A DNA stretch of 64,000 bases from Ifrita kowaldi (taxonomy: Eukaryota; Chordata; Aves; Passeriformes; Cinclosomatidae), in assembly GCA_013398055.1 (NCBI GenBank), contig VZRS01008362.1, positions 209,497-273,496 of the forward strand, written 5' to 3'. The notes under the pieces are model-generated. The model was given only the letters and a program-made list of their open reading frames with translations. It was not told where the DNA came from and did not search any database. A program made the translations under genes and the position numbers. Of the stretch, positions 1-15,315 are shown piece after piece (the first letter of the stretch is position 1; each line of letters starts with the position of its first letter).

Positions 1-3000
1 ACAGAGTTAATTATTTAGTTCTGATACCCTTTATCTTAGCACTATATCCTGGAAGTAACACTTTGAATTTGTAGGACCTCTCTGTTACAAGGTCTCTCTC
101 AGTAAGAGGATGTCAAAAACCAGCCCTTACTTAATCAACATTGAACTATTAAAGCTTTGTTCTGTATTGAAAACTACCATTTCTGCAATCAGGAGAATAG
201 ACAACGATGCAAGGGAAACTTGGTGTCTCAGAAAAAAATAATATTTTTCATGACCAATTTTTCAGAATTGATAATAAATGCAAGCTTTGGCCAGACTGGA
301 TGTCATTAAGTTTGCACAAACCAAGGATTTATGAACTAGAAGTCCCAGTGTAAAAGTTTTAGTTAAGTAGATAAAACTTGGATCACAGCTAAATAAATCT
401 TACAACGAAGGACTATTTGTTAATTCGTGATGTCCGGTCTTTCTTGCAAATACAGGAATTTCATGGTGTTTTTTTAAGGTATCTGAAATAATTTGCAAAG
501 TATGGCTGCCTGAATTATCCAGGAACCTGAACTTCAAAATACAAAAGAATCCCTTCTGCCATAAATTCCTTGGTGAAATAGTGTAGAATCCATTCCTCTG
601 GTGTGTCTATTATGATTTTCTGTTTAACCAACATCAATATAACTATAACTATTTGGAGAACTGCAGGAGATCAAGTTTTACTGACTGTCCTTTATTTACA
701 CATTCTGAGAAGCTAATTATAGTCAAGCTTCATATTAAAACTATCTCACATTCCCCACTTAAAGGTAGAAGGGTTCAGAACGCACATATGAGCGTGTCAA
801 CAACTATAAACATATGGAAAAACGTTTCCTCTCAAAGGTGAGTCAGATAATAGCTCTCAGAAAAATGCATGTTTTCACTCTCTAGATATTAAACAATTGT
901 GAGCCATTGTCTCGTACAGCAATGCCTTTCATGTGCTCAGCTGTGTGCTATTAAGAATTGTTGGGAGCTCACTTTGAGGCAATTATCCAGGATTACCCAC
1001 ATATCCATCAGTGAACTATTGGAGCTCCCAAGACAGCTTCTCCCATCCTCTTAGATTAACTGTACCAGGTGCATTTGGCTAAATTATGTATGTTTCTTTA
1101 TATATGGTCTTCTATCCAAGTGATTTCGATTACTCTGACTTAATACTGTCTTATCCCACAGTTCTTTATTATCTCCGACCATCACCAGCAGGATTGGGTA
1201 GCATCGTCTGGATCCCTGATAAAAATATCGCATAACAAACAAGTTCTGATGTCTGTGAACCCTACTTGATATGATTCTATGCATCCTCCTTAACAGCTGC
1301 GTCATGATATCTGTCAAGTATTTAATCCATCTGACCAATCCCCTATGTATATATAGGCAAACTTACGAACTTTCCTGCCATGTAGTATCAAGTTGAATGT
1401 CTGGAAAAATCAAATACTGGATTAACACATTTTCTTTTATGAATCAGACCTCTTATCTTGGTGGACATCATCAAACCATTCTAACATTAATTATAATTTG
1501 GCCACTCTTTATTTTGTTTACAGACCTCATAAATTATGTTTTCATTACTTTATGTGTCAGCAAAATCTTCCTTGGCTGTCTACATTCTCTTTAAATACTG
1601 TTACATCAGTTAATAATTTTCTAATTTTTAAGAAGCAATTTAAGAAGTTATTGATTCAGATTATTTCACAGTTGATTCTTTAAGTGAAATTTATATATCT
1701 ATCTTACCTCCCCATTTTTAATCTGTCGCTTCACATGAGGCTGTGGTTTTACTTGCTTTGAATTCAGTACTAAAATCCATAGACTGTACTATTAATTTGC
1801 TAAAATTAAACTTGGCCAATAGAAGACATAGCAATTTACACCTGATTTTCAGATCTAACGTTATCATTTTTGCTAAAAATGTTCCCTTATCTAAGTTTAA
1901 AGTCTATTTAGATACATATTTTGCCTTCTATTCTAAAATCCAAAAAAAGATATTAGATTGAAGCCTCAAGAATAAGAATCACATTTATCTCAGTGTAAAT
2001 TCATTCATTTATATTTGGCTTCATATGTTCTGTCTCAACAGTTTTTTAAAGAACCACTCCACTGTCTTCCATGTTCCCAAAGAAAAGCGTCATTTTGTGA
2101 GCAGGGGGTAGATTGCTTCCACATGGAAAAACTAGTGAAGCCTCTCAAAATTGCTGATTCACAAATTGCAGTGATTGAAAGTTAATCTCAATTATAGTAC
2201 TAAGGTGTATTGTCGCACCGTGTGATAATGGTATTTGCTGCCTTAAGTCTATTTTGATTCAAACACCAGCTTCAAATAAAGAAAAGAGAAAAAAAAAAAC
2301 CAGTCATTTACTATATGCTCATTGTAAACCTAGTAGACAGGGTTTTTTTATATTTACAGAAGGTACAAGGACACCTGCACGGAGAGCAGTAATTTTTCAA
2401 GGTATTTTCTTAAACAGTGATTTTAAATATTTTTAAGAAGGACACGTTGCCATATTAACTTGAAACTAGTCCATAGTCATAGAAAAGCTTTGCATCAGTT
2501 TATTATTTGAAGAAACAGAAAAAAATCTACTGCTAGTTTGGCTGTTGTTTACAGGGGTCATGTAGAGGGAATAAAAATAAAAACAAGACTATGTCCTAGT
2601 CTAAATGTAGTTTCTAACCCTAACTGAAACATTTAAAAAGAAGAAATCCCAGTAGCAGTTCAGTAGTATTTCCTTGTAAAATAAATGTTAAAATAAACAA
2701 ATAATTGTTGAAAGGGCACAATCTGGAAATAATGCTGTACTACAAAGTTTACTAGAACAGGAAATGCAGGAAATATTGCTGCACTCCAGATACAGTACTG
2801 GATTCACAAATCCCTGGAGTAAATGGCCAAATAACCTGCTATAAAGAACAAGCATTCACCTATTTTTGGCCTTTTTCCCAGAGACTTTCTATTGCAGTCG
2901 CTGTCAGAGAAATAACATGGTTCTTGACATGTCTTTGGTTAAAATAATTATTTTACTGGAATATTTTAAACTGAGCATGAATCAAGTGTAACTTTGCTTT

Positions 3001-6000
3001 TTGACGTTCATTAGAACACATTATACTATTCATCTTAAGCACTGCCAGCAGAGCCTCGTCCTGTCTTCCAAAGCATCCCTGTTTTTCACCTTCCGACTAA
3101 ATTTTTCCTCCTCACAAATAGATATTTGGTACTTTTAAACCCAGTCCCAGGCAGTGACAAGATAACTTGCTTAGACACACTGCTGCCACCATCAATGCTC
3201 TCATAGAGTAGCAGGCTTTAAACGAGAAGCACACTGTAAGTGAATTAGTCAAAATTTCAAAACATGGATTTGTCTTCAGGTGAGCAGCCAGCATACAGAA
3301 CACATTCTGCATTTCTCTTCAAATGTGAGTTAAGCAAGAGAATGGAAAAAGAACATTTTCAACCAGATTAATTCTCCCGGATACTGAAGTAGCTCCCAGC
3401 AATCCATCAAATGAGGCTTTGTTTCACCACATGAGGATCCATCCCCACAAATACAACATCAAGGTACTTTAAATGTTACAACAAGGAGAATAAATTTGCA
3501 AAGGACAGAAGGGCAAATCATGGTCCGGAGAGAGAAGTGAGCCAGGTGTTTGAATTCCTGCAAAGGAGGCTTAATTATCCAGAACAAGAGCTTGTCTTAA
3601 ATGTCAGCGTTCATAAACTTAGAACGTCGGTGACTGAGGAACTCTTCAGAAGCTCTGCAGCTGAAATGTATCCAGAGAAATGTGTTTAGAGAACTAGATG
3701 TCATTTTATACAGAACTGTAGAGTTGGGGGGGGAAAATGCTGTTTATAGGAAATGAAACTGCTAGTAAGTCTATGTCTAATATGTTTTTTGGCCTGTTTT
3801 AATTTGTCTGTTTTAATACCATTATTCTATTTTTAAGGAACAGCAAACAAAACAGTAAGTCACTCAACTCCATTGTTCTTAACAGAGAAGGATATAAAAT
3901 TGACATTCCTCTCTGAATTGAACATACTGTAGCTGATTATCACTGCCAGGCTGAAATTAGCATTATTGTTATATGTGTTATAAGTGGATGTATGTTACCC
4001 CACCACCTTCACAAAAATTGCAGATAAAGAAATGCTGTTTTAGAAATTATTTAAATAAAAATGTGTAAGAGTCTAATATAGATGGTGTAACAAATATCAG
4101 AATTAAGTACAGTGATGCAGACTTCACTTGCCCTGCTTCGCAAAGACATGACACTGTTGGGAAGTGAGTCACATTCACAGCTAGAGTCAACACCAGCAAG
4201 GACAGAGATCCAGCATTTTTGTGCTGAAAGGGAGTGGAATTGCCTGGAGAAGTCCTGACATACCAGAATCCTGCTCCTTTTCCTTCCTTTGTCATGGATA
4301 ACTTCATCTCGTTTTAACTTTACCAGTGAAATAGGGCAGCAGTAGGCTGGATCTTCCCAATTCCTTAATTGTAATTATAAAACTAGCACATGTCCATTTT
4401 CTTAACCAAGAGGATGTTTGGCTAGAGGGATGGAATGCCCTTCCTGAATATTTGGCTGTGCACAGACTGCATAGGAAACCTGGAGGAGTTTGGCAGCATT
4501 TTCTCTGAATCTGGCATGTACCAAAGCCTTTGGTACTGGAGCAGCTTCAGTGTTGATACAAGACTCAAAAAGATCTTATCAGCCCCAGATGATGCTCTAC
4601 TGAGCACATGTAAATTCTGATTTTCAGAGGTTAATATCCCAGCCAAACCAAAAGGAATTTTCTTAGAGATAGCAAAAGTCTCTTTGACCCAGTGGTTATT
4701 CTCCTGCCAAATTTCAGGTACCTACTACAAAGCCAAAGGACCACACTTCAAAGAAATGATTTTACAAAAATCTGTTACTGGCAAAAGGATATACTTGGCT
4801 TAAGCTAGTGAGCAAAGTACAATTGTAAACTATAATGGCACAAGGTGGGCACCCATTTTTACATCAGTTAATGATTCACCAAAAATGGAAAGTTTTAAGG
4901 AGAGAAACCACCTGCAATTTTGTGCTCACCTTCACAAAAAAATAATGGTGGGGGGAAAATTAAACTTCAGTAATTTTTTTAGTATTTCCTTTTCTCTTTT
5001 AATTGATAGCTTTCCATTTTCATTTTGGGAATGTTTAAAGTATGGTTTATTTTTAATATCAAACTTTACAAGTGGGTTGAAGAATATTAAGTAATACCAA
5101 CATGAAACTAAATAGTTGGTTCTTAGTTGTATTAAAAATCAGTTCAAAGAAAACCTATGAATTTTTAATTTTTAAATGCAAAAAACCCTTCAATTCATCC
5201 TCTACCATTTTTTTCAATATTTATTCAGGTTAGCAAGGAAGCTCACAATCTACTTTTCTGACACCTTAACTAATGTCTTGGTACATAATTTCACCAGGCA
5301 CTGCAAAATACCCTGTCTCAAAACAGCCAAAAAGTTGAGCTCCTTTCCCTGTTCCTAAACACACTCATTCCCATTGTTACCCTTATGCTGGCTCTGGCGT
5401 TTCCCAGATGGCTTCACTATTCCATTCAGCTCACTAAAATGGCACCACACAAACACACTGGGGGTGAGGAGAGGTGGTGAAAAAATGTGGTTTTCAACTC
5501 ATTTAGTACGTAAAATAATCCATCACAACTGATGAGCATGTAAGTTTAGTTTTTTACATTTTTTCTTAACTAATTAAATTATAAGTTAAATTATATACAT
5601 TCACTTGTAGATAAGTAAATTTATAGAACAAAATATGAAATTCCAGGTAAAAACAGAATTATGTTGTCCAAAAAATATTTCCCAGAAGAACACGAAGCAA
5701 GTACTTATTTCCATACTTTGCCAGAAAATTTTTTAATATCTACTTAGAACACGCAAGTTACACATTATGCTAAATTATAGCTCCTAAAAACTTTTTCATA
5801 TTTCTCACATTAGCTAAATTTTCACAAACTGAAGTGTGGCAAGGCTTTTTAATTCAGTAGCTCTTAATTTCAGACACTTTATTTGCAGCGATCAGTCTGA
5901 AGGATTTGAATTTGACGTGAATATCAGGCAATGGATGCAAACAATCATATGTTCATCAGCCTGAACCAATAGTAACAGGCATTGTGCTGTGAATTTACCA

Positions 6001-8639
6001 GTCTCTGCAGTCTCAAATGAAAGATCTCTGAGCTGAAGTTGAGATTATACACTGTAAGAACCACTAGGGATGATGAATGCTCAAGTGAGCACTTGCTGTT
6101 GGCCTTGGACTGTGAAGCTGCAAGAAACACTGATATGAGCAAAGCTAATGCAATTTCTGCTACTTTAGGACCATTCAGCTGTCTACTGATGTGAGCAGAG
6201 ATTTGATGGACACAACAATCTCCAGCTACTTGCTCCCAAGAGGCAAATAAACTCTACTTGCAGTTCTTTATTGTCCTAAATTTTTAATCTGAGTATGGTG
6301 GTATAGTCCAAGAATCCCCTGGAGGATAATGATTGAAAGCAGAAAAAGTACAGCAAGTTTATTAATTGTTCAGCCAAGCTGGGGTAGTTTTTGTTACACC
6401 AAGAGTTTTTGTTTTCTTACATCAAGGGTTTCCAATGAGCAGAAAAGTGACAGACGTTTTCAGGAGCCGGACAACACCTCTTGTAATAGTTTAAAATTAA
6501 AGAATTCATCATGAAATTGTTCCCACCCGAAGAACAGCAGCATTCTCTGTGTGTTTACGTATGGCTCATAATCCTGGCAGCTAGAGGTTCAAGGCCCAGA
6601 GGATTAGTTCCCTGTCCAAGCCTTAAGGGAGTTTGCTCCTTTCAACAGCATTAGAGAATCTGAGAAAGTCCAAATCCTAATTGCATTTAGAACCACAGCA
6701 TCGTTATCTTCTTTCTGAGGAAACAATACTTCTCTCAGGCTCCCACAGGTGAGCCACTAGCAATAGTCCCACAGACAGCAGTCACCAGGCTGCAGCACAA
6801 AATCCATGCTGCAAACACACAGAAACCATCCAGGCTGTCCCTTCTGGAAGGGAGCTGTGAGGAGCCAAGTTTTCACAGTTCTAGCACCAGCAGAGCCTGG
6901 CTTATCCTTTTTACAGTCTCCCAGCAGTCTTCATTTGTTATAGGAATGGTTTGTGAAAGTGACTTGAGTACAGAAATATATTGACCTCCATATGACTGAA
7001 AGCTACATACATCATTAGAAGCATTTTTGAAAATGTCAATAATTTCTCAGTTGCTCTTTTGTAGGTGTGTGGGCGTGTTGCTAGTGTCTATCAGATGTGA
7101 GTGAGCAACTGATAAATAAACTATTTGGTTTTACCATTTTTCCCTATAGAAAGTTTGTATTGGTCTGTGTTAAGTTTTAACTGTTGAACAGACTTGCAGG
7201 GGTTATTTTTCACATGGTTTAATTATTGTTCACAAATTATAGGTATGAGCCATGGACCAATATAATCAAAAGATGACGACGCCTTTTGATGAAAGAGGAG
7301 ATTAATTAGTACTTGATGACTTCTCATGTAGCTATACCAAAGTCCAGTTATTTTTAGGATTTCAGAAGAGTGTTTTATGTGCATTGATTTGGAGATTTTT
7401 ATTCAACCAAACTATGAACACTGAGCTCTTGGGTGCATCTTGCTACTTTTACCATTTTTCGTTTGTTTGTTTTCCCCCTATTTCTTTCTTTCTTAATTTT
7501 ATGGCTGATGTTGAAGCAGGAAGGACAGAAGACAAACATAAAGACGCAGTAAATTGTAAAGTGACCAAACCAGAGTGGAGAGAGACCATCTGCAAGCAAT
7601 GAAACACTTGGCCTTGGTAAGTGTAAAACATACTGAGAGAAAATAAATAGCAGAGACACTGAATGAAAGGATATGAGCAAGCTGCAGGAACAAGTGGATT
7701 TTCTTTTACTTTCATTACTTAATTCTGTTTTAGTAATGCTTTTTCACGGCACCAAGCGCTACAAACCACAGGTAAAAGGGGTTGGTGTTCGTAAAATTTT
7801 TTCTTTACTTTCTGTGAGAAGTTGCCAAAAATACGGAAAGAACTGAAGAGTTCACAGATTTTAGTACTGGTTGAGACCTAGAAATTCATTCCTAATCCTG
7901 CAATATTGTTCATAGAAAACCAAAGTGCACTTTTATCAATGTGTTATTTTTTTAGATATAAATAGCTTTCAGAAATATACTGGATTTGTACAAATATTCA
8001 GAAGTTACGCATAAAAGGAGGTTAGGCGTTTCCAACATTATTCCATCTGTACATCCCAGGTCAGCAGGAAGACTGTTCAGCCTCCAAGTTCATCAATTTT
8101 GTGCCTATTATACATCTTTGACAACTTTTCTGAGATTTCTGTGGTGTTGTGATAAAATGAATATACTTCCAGTAGGCAATATATTTATCTCAAATTTATT
8201 TACAGCATGGAGACTGGCAAACAGCTTTCTGATGATAGAAACATTTTATTCAATATAGCCTTGCGAAAAAGGTTAACAGCTTCCAGATAACTCAATGGCG
8301 TTACTCCAGCAGATCTTGCATCCCAGGGGTTTTTGAGTGAGTTTGATTTAAACTAGTGTATGAGTGAGTAGATTTAGACTAGTACTTTTTCCTGGCCTTT
8401 CCAATATGTACCTTATCACACAGATGCCTTTCTTAGATGTGCTCATTTACACGCCCTTAGTCATTTAGGCTCTGCACTGTAATGTCTGGAAGTAAAGACC
8501 CTAAGTAGCCTGATAGTGGTATCTCCTAATGCCACTTTACACCCTTCTAATAGCAACAGAGCCATGAAACAACGTAAATATAAATTACTCCCATTTTAAT
8601 GCCTCTTTATATTACCAGAGTGATGTGAAATGCCCTTCT

Positions 8640-9110
8640 TACAAATGGGAATGAGGCCTCAGGAGCCCGAATTGATGTAACTCACATGCTGATGGGTGAA
8701 ATGATGGGAACAAAGCAAGCAAACTATAAATCTCTCAATTTTGCTCAGAGCTGGTTTAATGGGCATCTTCTTGTACTTTCCTCTGGCACTTTGGGCAGTA
8801 CCTCAGATGCCCTCATGCTCACGAACACAGCGGCTTCCAAAGAGGACGAGGAGTGTGGCAGCCTGGGCCTCAACCCTTCCCTCACCCATATTTAAGCTTC
8901 ACTGCTTAAAAATGTCTGCGATTACAGACCAGGCACCTCTTCCTCTGCCAGAGATCCCAGGAGCAAAGCCGGGAATGAAGAAGTGCAAATTTTTTAGCAC
9001 TGAGCCCAGGGTTTGCCTTTCCGGGGGCTGTGGGACGAGCAGGCTTGGGAGGGAGAGCAGGGCGTCTGTGCTCTCCTGAGGGTGAGCTGTGATTTATCCC
9101 CTGAGGGAGA
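8640..9110. other. GC-richer patch, function unknown
   Basis: This patch is richer in G and C than its surroundings and carries overlapping open frames on both strands (plus 8741-9079, 112 codons; minus 8906-9277, 123 codons). The minus frame is crossed by a possible 32-base mini-exon: an acceptor-like CTCTCAG next to 9152 and a donor-like GTGAG ending at about 9120. Overlapping frames on both strands are what GC-rich non-coding DNA gives by chance, because stop codons are AT-rich. I recognise neither translation and do not call a gene. Confidence 0.25.
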
Positions 9111-11650
9111 TCACTCTCACCTTTTTCAGAACCTATTCTATTATTACTTTCACTGAGAGACATTGACTTCTTCGCACTACTAAGAGTAACACTCTGAATA
9201 TGCGTGTTACAATACCCATTTTGCCAACATTCTCCCTTTGTGTTTGCTTCTTGTTTAAACATTTCAAGGGCAGACAATATCTTTGGTCAAAAGTGCACTA
9301 AAACAATATCAAAGGATGGCTGAGTGACTATCGAGCTGTAAATGGAAAAATGCAAGTATTTTAACTAAGTAATTAAGGATTTTATTTCGTGTCAAGCTTT
9401 ATATTACAAATACAAGTTGCTATTAAATGTTTACTAAAGCGAAACACAAACTCCTTGGAAAACAGTGAATTTTGACACTTCCACAAGTAATGAAACTTTT
9501 TTTTTTTTCAAATCTCACAAATTTCAAAAGCAAGGTAATTGTAAGTGTTGGTAAAATATCAGCATGTATTTTGATTATCAAATCCACCTGTGTGGTGTAA
9601 CTATACATAATTTATTATATATTAATATTAGCCATCATTATAATCCCTTAAGAGATAAAAGCCCACATAAATCAAGTCTGGCAAAGTAATGAACTGATAC
9701 CATCACTTTTTCTGTTTAAACAGAATAAATAATGATATCACGTCAGTCTAATGCTAGAGATATGTTTTTTCTTCTGAAATTGCCTGTCGTAATCATTCTT
9801 TGAAACTCCTTTTTTTTCCTAGCAATGCACTATGGTGTCACCACAATCTGTCTGGCATGCAGAGAGCAGCTCAGGAGCAGCTCTCATCAGTGAACTTCTG
9901 TTCTTTTACCACATTCCACAGCTTTTGCACAACAATTTCAATAATGCAAATTAAATATGGCCTGTTTAAACATTGTAGCTGAAAAATTTGGTTTCATACA
10001 ATTAAGCAACTGTTATCTTACCACTCTTCTTTTAAGCAGTCACAAATCAAGAGACAACTATTCCAGCACATTATTTGGGAAAAGAGGAGCTCCTATCTAA
10101 AAACTGTTGGTCTCAGTTCAATAATTTTAAAACACTGTTTCCATAAATCAAAAGTTATCTTTTATTTAAGAAATGTAGTACTTTTAGTGGACAGTATTGA
10201 AAGCTAACTTTTTTTTTAAAGCATTTTCCAGGTAGCTGCAATTCTGTCATTGTATCACGCAAAATATGCTGGAGTTAAATGGAGTCAGTGTTCCTAAGGG
10301 CAGGTGAGTGTTTAATTAAATCAAGACATGAGGCACAATGCTGTAGTTTGCAATGCAGAGAAGTGTGCCTCATAGATATGCTAGGAATGCAATGTTCATC
10401 TTGTTTGGCAAAATAAGACTTTTGACAATTTTGACTATTTAGGTAAGATTCTAGTATAACTACACTTACCCACATTAACAGTGGTATCCTAACATTATCA
10501 GATTCATGGTAGGGGAACAGCAGTATTTCCTGTGCTCAGTCAAATATTAAAGCAGGCTTGGGTCAGTCTCATTTTTCCATATTGTATTCAGTATCTGAAA
10601 AACCTTTAAGATATGTTTAATTTTGAATTTTTTCAAAGACCAGAAAAGAAAGGCCACATTTCTGTTTTGTGACTGCTGGGTCTTCACTCTGATGCAGAGA
10701 AAAATGTGATGAACCTTTGGACCATCATAAGAGGTAGTCTTAAAATAAAATATAACATGAAATATAAATCAAACGTATTCTGAGAATCCAAGTTGTCTGT
10801 GTCTCTAAAAGGCCTTGAGAATTAAATGTTTCACCTTCAGTTTTGGAGATAGTATGTAAAATATTTATGATATGAAATGAAGACTAATTCTGGTTACTAA
10901 CTCCGGTACTTAAACAATTTACTAGCTGATGTCAGTTTTTAATTGGTCACTAGATATTGTCAACCTGCATAATGATATGGTAAGAACAGGAAAGTGTCAA
11001 ACATGGAGAGCTCATCTGGAGATGTTTCAGATCTAAGGACTTGACAATGCAAACTTGAACATTAGTAATTTATGAATCTCTGAAACCATTATTTGGCATC
11101 AGGGCCAACTGGAATGGAGTAGATGGTGCAGCACATTTTAAAGACTTTCACCCTCCACAGCAGTCTGGATCCATCCAAAGTGTCATTTGAGAACATTCCT
11201 TGGTCCAGGCTGGTGCCTGAGCTGTGCTGGGGATCACTCAGGAGGGTGCTACATGGACAGGACAAAAACCATGGTAGGGACAGGTAGCAAATAGCAGAGA
11301 CAGCTGAGATGTCCATGGTCAAGAAGGTTCCCCAGCATTTTTTAAATTGCTCATATAATAATATAAACTTTTACCAGCAGCTTTACTTAAAGCCTGGAAA
11401 AGGATGAAGAAGGTGCATTTTATATAACCATGTCTGAATCTATTGTTTAATACAATTGCCATTTAACTTCTCTTCTCATAAAATATGTAAATTATATTCC
11501 TTAGTTCTTTCATTGTAAGATGCGTTTTCCACTTCTATAATCATTGTCTTAGCTTTTTTTTTTGAAATTTCCTCAGGCCACAGACTTTTTTTTTAAAACC
11601 GGAATCAATGAGAAATAAACAATTATTACTGAAGAATTACTTCACTGCCA

Positions 11651-11698
11651 AAGACAAAAAACCAAAAAAAAAAATACCAAACAAACAAACAGAAAAAA
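11651..11698. repeat. A-rich simple repeat with CAAA steps
   Basis: A-rich low-complexity sequence with an 11-base A run and a short CAAA/CAAAC series. No element with a recognisable body is seen next to it, so it need not be a retrotransposon tail. Confidence 0.6.
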
Positions 11699-12467
11699 GC
11701 AAATGAAGTCAAGATGGCTTTCATGTAACTTGGTCTTTCTTTCAGCACGCATCTAAAGAATGGCATTGCACTCGGAGGCTTGAGTTCAACTGCTTATTTA
11801 TCAAAATTAATTATTTATTTATTATTTATTCCTTATTTATTAGCTGTTCAAATTTTAAATTGTATAAAGCAACAAACACACCCTTTTGAGTCTTCAGTAG
11901 AAGTATGCCTGGGAAATTTTAAAAAATATTAAAAACCCAGGGATATAACCAAAATTTTCTGGATACCACATGACCTTGGATACAACTGTTTATTTCCTTG
12001 TGACAGAAACTACTTGTTGAAGATGGTAAAGTTGTATGTATTAAAATATATGTAAAAAAAAATTTGCATATAGAAAGTGTAGGTAAAGCCTCTCTATCTT
12101 CAGTTTCTTTATCTTGAAGCAATAGTATTGATATCAGCTAGAAAGCTCACAAGAAAATTGTGGGTTATATTTTACATAGTTAGTAAAGGAGAAAGTTCAA
12201 TCTTGTATTCAACCTAATTTCCATATGCAGAATAAATTGAAGATATTTTTAAGATTACTTTCAAACAGGAAAAACTTAAATCTGTACTGAAATCTGATAT
12301 TTATTTTAATAGTGTGTTGCTAAAAAAATTACCTGCTGGCATTATTTTTATGAGATATTATGGAAAATAAATTCTAGTTAGGGGTTTCTTTTGTGCAAAT
12401 TGCATAGCAAAACTAAGAAAACCACAGGTTTCGAATGTGTAAATAAGGACTATAATTTCACCACATG

Positions 12468-12780
12468 TGCCACGCCAGCTGCTCCATCGGGGAAGGGCAG
12501 CCAGGGGATATCAGGACAGGAGTGGAAGTACCTAGGCCCAGCCAAGAGCTCAGTGTGGGTCAAATAAACCCGTGAGGATGAGGAAGATCCCAGGGCAAGG
12601 CAGTGGAGAGGGGCAGGGGCAGAGGTGGGCAGGGGGAAGGGGGCACATCTCTTTCACAACACTGAACCAAGGCTGAGGAGCCACGTGCCAGCACTGACCT
12701 TGAGCAGGCTGCAGGCGAGCAGGCTTGACCTTGACTCGGGCAGCGGAGCCTGCGGGGTGTGCTCGGGATCTTCATAGGCA
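12468..12780. other. GC-rich patch, function unknown
   Basis: About 300 bases clearly richer in G and C than the flanks, with G-rich blocks on the + strand around 12610-12650 (repeated GGGG and AGGGG). A 71-codon frame on the minus strand (12560-12775) is proline- and serine-rich, as expected from composition alone. It could be a decayed mobile element, a small conserved regulatory block or neutral variation; nothing in the sequence decides. Confidence 0.25.
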
Positions 12781-13241
12781 GTATAGATAAGACAACCCTA
12801 TTTTAGGAGGGAAAAGGGCTGTGGGGATGCAAGCTGTGTCATGTTGCGTGCCCTCTGGCGCAGCAATTGGCCCCATGTTCCTTACTGGCACAGACACAGC
12901 CTCCAGTAGTTGTTTGCTGAAAGACTTGTACAACAGAGCTCATGCTTAGTCTGTATCACAAACTATGCAACTTGCCAACTGAAACAAGACCTGTCCAGGT
13001 ATTTGCTACAATTTCAGTATGTAGGACACCTATCTGATCCTTTGAGCAGGTTTAATTCTAGCACACAATCAGGAGAAAACCTGCAAAAAGATGAGGTAAT
13101 CACTCCGTGGAGTTCTTGCACTTAGTTGCTTGTGGGATTTTGTTAAAGAAATGCCTTCCAAACTGCCTGCCTTGCTATCCAGATGGACACGACTGCACTG
13201 CTCATTTCACATACACTTGGCAGCTTACCTGAAGTGAAAAT

Positions 13242-13261
13242 AGATATCTCAAGATATCTCA
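13242..13261. repeat. Tandem duplication of a 10-mer
   Basis: The decamer AGATATCTCA occurs twice back to back with no mismatch. Each copy contains the self-complementary AGATATCT. Two copies are enough to see but too few to call a minisatellite. Confidence 0.7.
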
Positions 13262-15315
13262 CACACCTCAAGAGATGGATGTGTTGACAAAGAGAAGATG
13301 CTGAAAGGTACTATACCTTTTCATACCTCCACAATCTGTGATCTGTCTGTTTTTGTCTCTGGTTTTGATCTTCATTGTCATGTACCATATTGAGCAAGAT
13401 CAGCAAAGAGCAAGTGTGTGTGGTTTCCATCAGCACATACCTGCAATTTGTCAGTGTTGGCATTTCAGGACTCATCTCTCCTCTGGGTTAATCTGATTAG
13501 ACTGTGTGTCAAAGCTTCCTGTAAGTCAGCTTGCTGCTAATAGAGTCAAGCCAAGGAAGACTTCATTCCTGCAAAATGCTCTGCTTCTCCTTCAGCTGGA
13601 GTTTCAGTGTGTCATCATTGACATCAAATCCGTTTTCTTCTCCTCTGGATAAAATTCAATAATGCGCATAAATAATCACATAAAACTTGCCAGTTTCCTC
13701 ATTACTGGCACCATGAAGGAGAATTTCAGTTTCAGACAAAACTTGGAAAGGTTTTGAGCACACAATTCCTTGAACATTTCCATGATTTATGTTTTTTCTG
13801 TTACACAACTGTTGTGATTGGTTTTGGGCAGATCAAGTGACCTGTGTAGCAGTCAGCTGAATCACAGCAGAGATTTAAAAGCCACTCCTGTGGGTGATGA
13901 GCAGGCACAGTACAGGCCTTCCCAATCCCCCTTTGTCTTGGCTGGCTGTTGGAACACGGTGCTGGTGGTGCTGGGTCACAGCTCATATGGGAGATGATGG
14001 AGCAGATAACGCTGCCATTAGCACAATCTGCTCCTTATCTGCTCAGCACACACAGCAAGCAGGAGGGCCCGTTCCCCATATGCCCACTGAAGTCTACCAG
14101 AATGAGAAACCCCTCATATATGAAGACATCCAGCTCCTGTTATACAGACTTTCTCTTTTCTCTTCCAGGATTAACATACTGCATAAATTGCACTCAAATT
14201 TAGAAGGCACCTTCCTAAAAAAAAATCATACGCATTCAATGATGATTTAAACCTCAACGTATTTTTTTATAGTGAAGTTTTGCTTCCAGTAATTAATTTT
14301 ATTCCATTTTAGAAAGCTAAACACGGGAAGATTATGTTCTTTAGACGTGATTACCTCCACAACAATTGCATGCTTATTCACAAGTTAATTTTCCATCAGT
14401 ACAGGAATGTTTATTGCACTTGAAGCTTGCTGTTTGCCAGGGAGATACAGAGATACAGATGGTTTTGGACTAACCAATACTCCTTAGGCATTCCATGTCA
14501 TGCCTGTTACTTCCTCTGGTCACCTTTGCAACATCTTATATTTGGTTAAACCCTGTCCTTATGCATATAGTGCACTATCCCCTTACTCCAAGTATGGTAT
14601 AATATCTTTTTTTTTTTTAATTAAACTTATAATTCCTTTTAACTCTTAATGTGATGCATGAAATCCTTAAAGTACCTAATGGAGCAATAACGTTTTGTAG
14701 AATTTTTTCATTTCATGAAAAAAAAAGAAAGATAGTGTGTGATAGGTATAGGCAAACGAAGAAATCACTTTGAAATGTAAGATAGAATAGAATTCTAGAA
14801 ACTATTGTTAATTTTTGGTGATTAATTGCTAAATTTAGACCAAATTATCAAGGAAGAAGTAATTACTTTTCTACATTAACTATTCTATATATATGTGTGT
14901 CATTTTTCCCAGCGTTGGGTGATCTCATTCTCATCCAGATCAATAGTAATTTTTCAATTTAACTCAATGAGTGTTAGATATGCTTTTCTGGGAAAAGTAC
15001 CTTCCACAAGCCTATTGAAAACAAAGATATTTTCCATATAAAAATACATCTACATAATTATCCATTAACGTAACAATGCAATCCTTATGCTACAGGTCAC
15101 AGTTCTAAGGACTTGCACCCAAAGTAGCTGCATCCTCTTGAGATATATCCTCTGCTTTTTGCAATGCCATTTCCTTCCATTTCCTTGGTCTAAATGTACA
15201 AAAAATTTAGCAGCGGGAGTCACAGTCCTAGAAGTGTAGTGAACACATTGTAGGGTTTTAATGGCAAAGTACCATTTTGCTTCTCAGTGGAGAAGCTACT
15301 TCAGTATATTCCATT

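Noticed and set aside
838..846. Strong donor-like AAAG/GTGAGT near the left edge
   Set aside because: The 62-codon frame before it has no clear acceptor, and isolated donors are frequent in 64 kb.
7499..7615. Possible exon after a long pyrimidine tract (7441-7500), ending at CCTTG/GTAAGTG
   Set aside because: The tract lies about 20 bases too far from the usable AG, and every frame has a stop before the donor. At best it would be a non-coding RNA exon.
8741..9277. Overlapping frames of 112 codons (+) and 123 codons (-)
   Set aside because: Both strands are open in the same GC-richer patch, which is expected from a low stop-codon density. No peptide is recognised and there is no conserved-looking motif.
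13894..14250. Plus-strand frame of 118 codons
   Set aside because: It overlaps a second frame of 84 codons on the same strand, lacks good splice borders and gives no recognisable peptide.
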